Positions 61,958-64,000 of a stretch of DNA of 64,000 nucleotides are shown piece by piece. Source of the DNA: Aromatoleum anaerobium (lineage in GTDB: Bacteria; Pseudomonadota; Gammaproteobacteria; Burkholderiales; Rhodocyclaceae). The position numbers and the translations under genes are program-made. Numbering within the stretch: position 1 is the first letter of the stretch; each line of letters opens with the position of its first letter. Location of the stretch: assembly GCF_012910705.2 (NCBI RefSeq), contig NZ_WTVG02000040.1:1116001-1180000 (forward strand). The letters run 5' to 3'. The notes beneath the pieces are model-generated. The model had not been told where the DNA came from, did no database searches, and was given only the letters and a program-made list of their open reading frames with translations.

Positions 61958-63313
61958 CTAGCGTCCCGTGCGCGCGAGCGCGGCGAGCAGCCTGTCATGG
62001 ACGCCGCCGAATCCCCCGTTGCTCATCACCAGCACATGGTCCCCGGGCCGCGCCGCCGCCGCGACGTCGGCGACGAGCCGGTCGAGATCGTCGTACGTCG
62101 CACCCCGCTCGCCGAGCGGCGCCAGCGCGCCGGCAGCGTCCCACCCGAGGCCGCTTGCGTAGCAATAGACGTGATCCGCCTGCGCGAGGCTCTCCGGCAG
62201 CCGGTCCTTCATGACGCCCAGCTTCATCGTGTTGGAGCGCGGCTCGAGCACCGCCAGGATGCGGCCCGCGGGTTCGCGCCGGCGCAGGCCTTCGACGGTC
62301 AGCGCGATCGCGGTCGGGTGGTGGGCGAAGTCGTCGTACACGGTGACGCCGCGGACCTTTCCGCGCACTTCCATGCGGCGCTTGATTCCCGTGAAACCGG
62401 CCAGGCTCGCGATCGCCTGCGCCGGCGGCACGCCGACATGGCGGGCTGCGGCAATCGCCGCGAGCGCATTGCTGCGGTTGTGGCTGCCGCTCATCGGCAT
62501 CGCCACACTGCCGGCGATTTCGTCGCGCAAACGGAATACCGCCTCGCTCTCCTCCGTGCCCGCTGCCGCCGACCATTGCGCCCCGTCGCCGAACCATTCG
62601 AGCTCGGACCAGCAACCGCGCGCCACCACCCGCTTCAGGCTCTCCTCGGCGGCGTTCGCAATGATCCGGCCCGACGCCGGAATCGTGCGCACGAGATGAT
62701 GGAATTGCGTTTCGATCGCGGCCAGATCGCTGAAGATATCGGCGTGATCGAACTCGAGGTTGTTCAGGATCGCGGTGCGCGGGCGGTAATGGACGAACTT
62801 CGACCGCTTGTCGCAGAACGCCGTGTCGTATTCGTCGGCCTCGATGACGAAGAACGGGGAATCGGTCAGGCGCGCCGAAACGCCGAAATTGCCCGGCACG
62901 CCGCCGACGAGGAAACCGGGCGCGAGACCGGCGTCCTCGAGCATCCACGCGAGCATCGACGTCGTCGTCGTCTTGCCGTGCGTCCCGGCGACCGCGAGCA
63001 CCCAGCGCCCCTGCAGCACGTTCTCGGCCAGCCACTGCGGCCCGGACACGTACGGCAGGCCGCGGTCGAGAATCGCCTCGAGCAGCGGATTGCCGCGCGA
63101 TACCGCGTTGCCGATGACGTAGACGTCCGGCGCGAGATCGACCTGCGCCGCGTCGTAGCCTTCGGTCAGGCCGATGCCCTGGGCCTCGAGCTGAGTGCTC
63201 ATCGGCGGATAGACGTTCGCGTCGCAGCCGGTGACGGTGTGACCTGCCGAGCGGGCCAGCAGCGCAACGCCTCCCATGAAGGTGCCGCAGATGCCGAGAA
63301 TGTGGATGTGCAT
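61958..63313 (-). CDS. mpl: Murein tripeptide ligase Mpl
   Basis: Mpl rejoins recycled L-Ala-gamma-D-Glu-meso-DAP tripeptide to UDP-MurNAc. The 451-residue protein starts MHIHILGICGTFMGGVALLA, resembling MurC but with the Mpl-specific CGTFMGG. The ATP loop is [15 protein letters not shown]; the metal region EADEYDTAFCDKRSKFVHYR and C-terminal YDDFAHHPTAIALT and LEPRSNTMKLG follow. It is separate from the dcw cluster and divergent from the next gene. Confidence 0.96.
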   Translation of the reverse strand: MHIHILGICGTFMGGVALLARSAGHTVTGCDANVYPPMSTQLEAQGIGLTEGYDAAQVDLAPDVYVIGNAVSRGNPLLEAILDRGLPYVSGPQWLAENVLQGRWVLAVAGTHGKTTTTSMLAWMLEDAGLAPGFLVGGVPGNFGVSARLTDSPFFVIEADEYDTAFCDKRSKFVHYRPRTAILNNLEFDHADIFSDLAAIETQFHHLVRTIPASGRIIANAAEESLKRVVARGCWSELEWFGDGAQWSAAAGTEESEAVFRLRDEIAGSVAMPMSGSHNRSNALAAIAAARHVGVPPAQAIASLAGFTGIKRRMEVRGKVRGVTVYDDFAHHPTAIALTVEGLRRREPAGRILAVLEPRSNTMKLGVMKDRLPESLAQADHVYCYASGLGWDAAGALAPLGERGATYDDLDRLVADVAAAARPGDHVLVMSNGGFGGVHDRLLAALARTGR

Positions 63314-63363
63314 GAAAACTCCGGGAGCCGGGCGGCGTCTCAGGGTGATTGAAACCCGCCCGT

Positions 63364-63384
63364 GTAGAATGGGCGGCATTCTAC
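63364..63384. promoter_or_regulatory. Perfect inverted repeat with TAGAAT on both strands
   Basis: GTAGAATG, five bases, CATTCTAC: each arm contains TAGAAT, so both strands carry a -10-like hexamer. It lies in the 97-base gap between mpl (minus) and the following gene (plus). It could be an operator or overlapping divergent -10 elements; neither strand shows a good -35. Confidence 0.5.
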
Positions 63385-63410
63385 ATCGACCGTCTGCCGG
63401 ACTCGCGACC

Positions 63411-64000
63411 ATGACTTCCCGCGCGAATGCTTCCCGAAGCGGCAACCTGCGGCGCGGAGTTGCCGCGCTCGCCGCACGCATGATGGCCGAGGACGGCATC
63501 AGCGACTTCGGCTTCGCAAAACGCAAGGCAGCCCGCCAGCTTGGCATCTCCGAGTCCGAAGCGCTGCCCAACAACGCCGAGATCGAAGCCGAGCTGCGCG
63601 CGTGGCAGGCCCTGTACCAGGACGAAGAGCAGGCCGAGCGCCTGCTCGAAATGCGCTGCGCGGCGATCGAGGTGATGCGCCTGCTGGGCGAGTTCCGCCC
63701 CTACCTCACGGGCGGCGTGCTCGACGGCACCGCCGGGCGCTACACCGAAGTCGACATCGAGCTGTATCCCGAAAGCGCCAAGGACGTCGAGATCTTCTTC
63801 CTCAACCACGACATCGGCTACGAACACCGCGAACCCCGGCGCGGCGCCGCGAATGCTCCGGAAGCGATCCTGAGCTTCGACTGGGATCACGTGCCGATCA
63901 GGCTTTCGCTCTACACCGCTCAGGCCGAGCGCGTCAGCCGCCGCAACATCGAGCGCGCACGCCTGCCGGCGGTCGAAGCGCTCGTTCAGGCAAGCGAAGG
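63411..64000 (+). CDS. Conserved-looking protein, unknown function (cut by window edge)
   Basis: The frame opens at an ATG at 63411 and continues past the window end, giving at least 196 residues. The N-terminus is helical and basic (FAKRKAARQLGISESEALP), followed by a Glu-rich helix. A segment with alternating charged and hydrophobic strands (LTGGVLDGTAGRYTEVDIEL, KDVEIFFLNHDIGYEH) vaguely recalls a nucleotidyltransferase fold. I do not recognise a family with certainty. It diverges from mpl. Confidence 0.75.
   Translation, partial: MTSRANASRSGNLRRGVAALAARMMAEDGISDFGFAKRKAARQLGISESEALPNNAEIEAELRAWQALYQDEEQAERLLEMRCAAIEVMRLLGEFRPYLTGGVLDGTAGRYTEVDIELYPESAKDVEIFFLNHDIGYEHREPRRGAANAPEAILSFDWDHVPIRLSLYTAQAERVSRRNIERARLPAVEALVQASE

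Overview
The window is a contiguous stretch of high-GC, gene-dense bacterial chromosome. Gene content and order point to a betaproteobacterium of the Rhodocyclales, with an Azoarcus/Aromatoleum-like relative most likely. Supporting features are an rpe-gph-trpE block, a DctPQM TRAP transporter with its own DctS/DctR pair, a complete dcw cluster running into lpxC, a yraN-diaA-dolP cluster and a DUF2322 gene next to purB. The genus is inferred from gene content and protein similarity as I remember it; no search was run. I see no insertion sequence, prophage, CRISPR array, integrase or attachment site, so this is core chromosome.

Layout. 1-2.2 kb: trpE (cut by the window edge), a candidate Trp-rich leader peptide, gph and rpe, all on the minus strand. 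2.3-7.4 kb (minus): a GAF-GspE ATPase, a metallo-beta-lactamase-fold phosphodiesterase, a double-FHA protein and an ornithine cyclodeaminase-family enzyme. 7.5-13.3 kb: the dicarboxylate TRAP transporter dctM-dctQ-dctP (minus), divergent from the dctS-dctR two-component pair (plus). 13.4-15.6 kb: tilS and accA (minus). 16-20.2 kb: a CNNM/CorC-type membrane protein followed by a P2-type cation ATPase (plus). 20.3-22.7 kb: a BAX-inhibitor-1 family protein, an HPF-like protein, nhaR and tRNA-Leu(CAA). 22.7-28.3 kb: queA-tgt-yajC-secD-secF (plus). 28.4-35.3 kb: DUF2322, purB, apaG, a large haem-motif GGDEF-EAL protein and argJ. 35.4-39.9 kb: secA, dciA, a small membrane protein and lpxC. 40.2-57 kb: the dcw division and cell-wall cluster on the minus strand in the order mraZ, rsmH, ftsL, ftsI, murE, murF, mraY, murD, ftsW, murG, murC, ddl, ftsQ, ftsA, ftsZ. 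57.2-64 kb: rnpB, a small lipoprotein, pyrC, rsmI (minus), yraN, diaA, dolP (plus), mpl (minus) and the start of an unrecognised gene (plus).

The dcw genes are tightly coupled, mostly by 4-bp ATGA or GTGA overlaps. They are preceded by a readable promoter whose -10 region runs into three GTGGG boxes at exact 10-bp spacing, the hallmark of MraZ autoregulation. Sec translocation is represented twice (yajC-secDF and secA). Peptidoglycan precursor synthesis and recycling are covered by murC-G, ddl, mraY and mpl.

Nothing here is a clearly new multi-gene system. The most interesting signals are small: the candidate trpE attenuator leader, the phased GTCGCGAC palindromes before yajC, the MraZ operator, a 20-bp perfect hairpin between ftsZ and lpxC, a promoter-like block shared by two unlinked genes, a Tat-like lipoprotein signal on DolP, the haem-sensor GGDEF-EAL protein, a His/Asp-rich tail on DctQ, and the face-to-face rsmI/yraN start codons.
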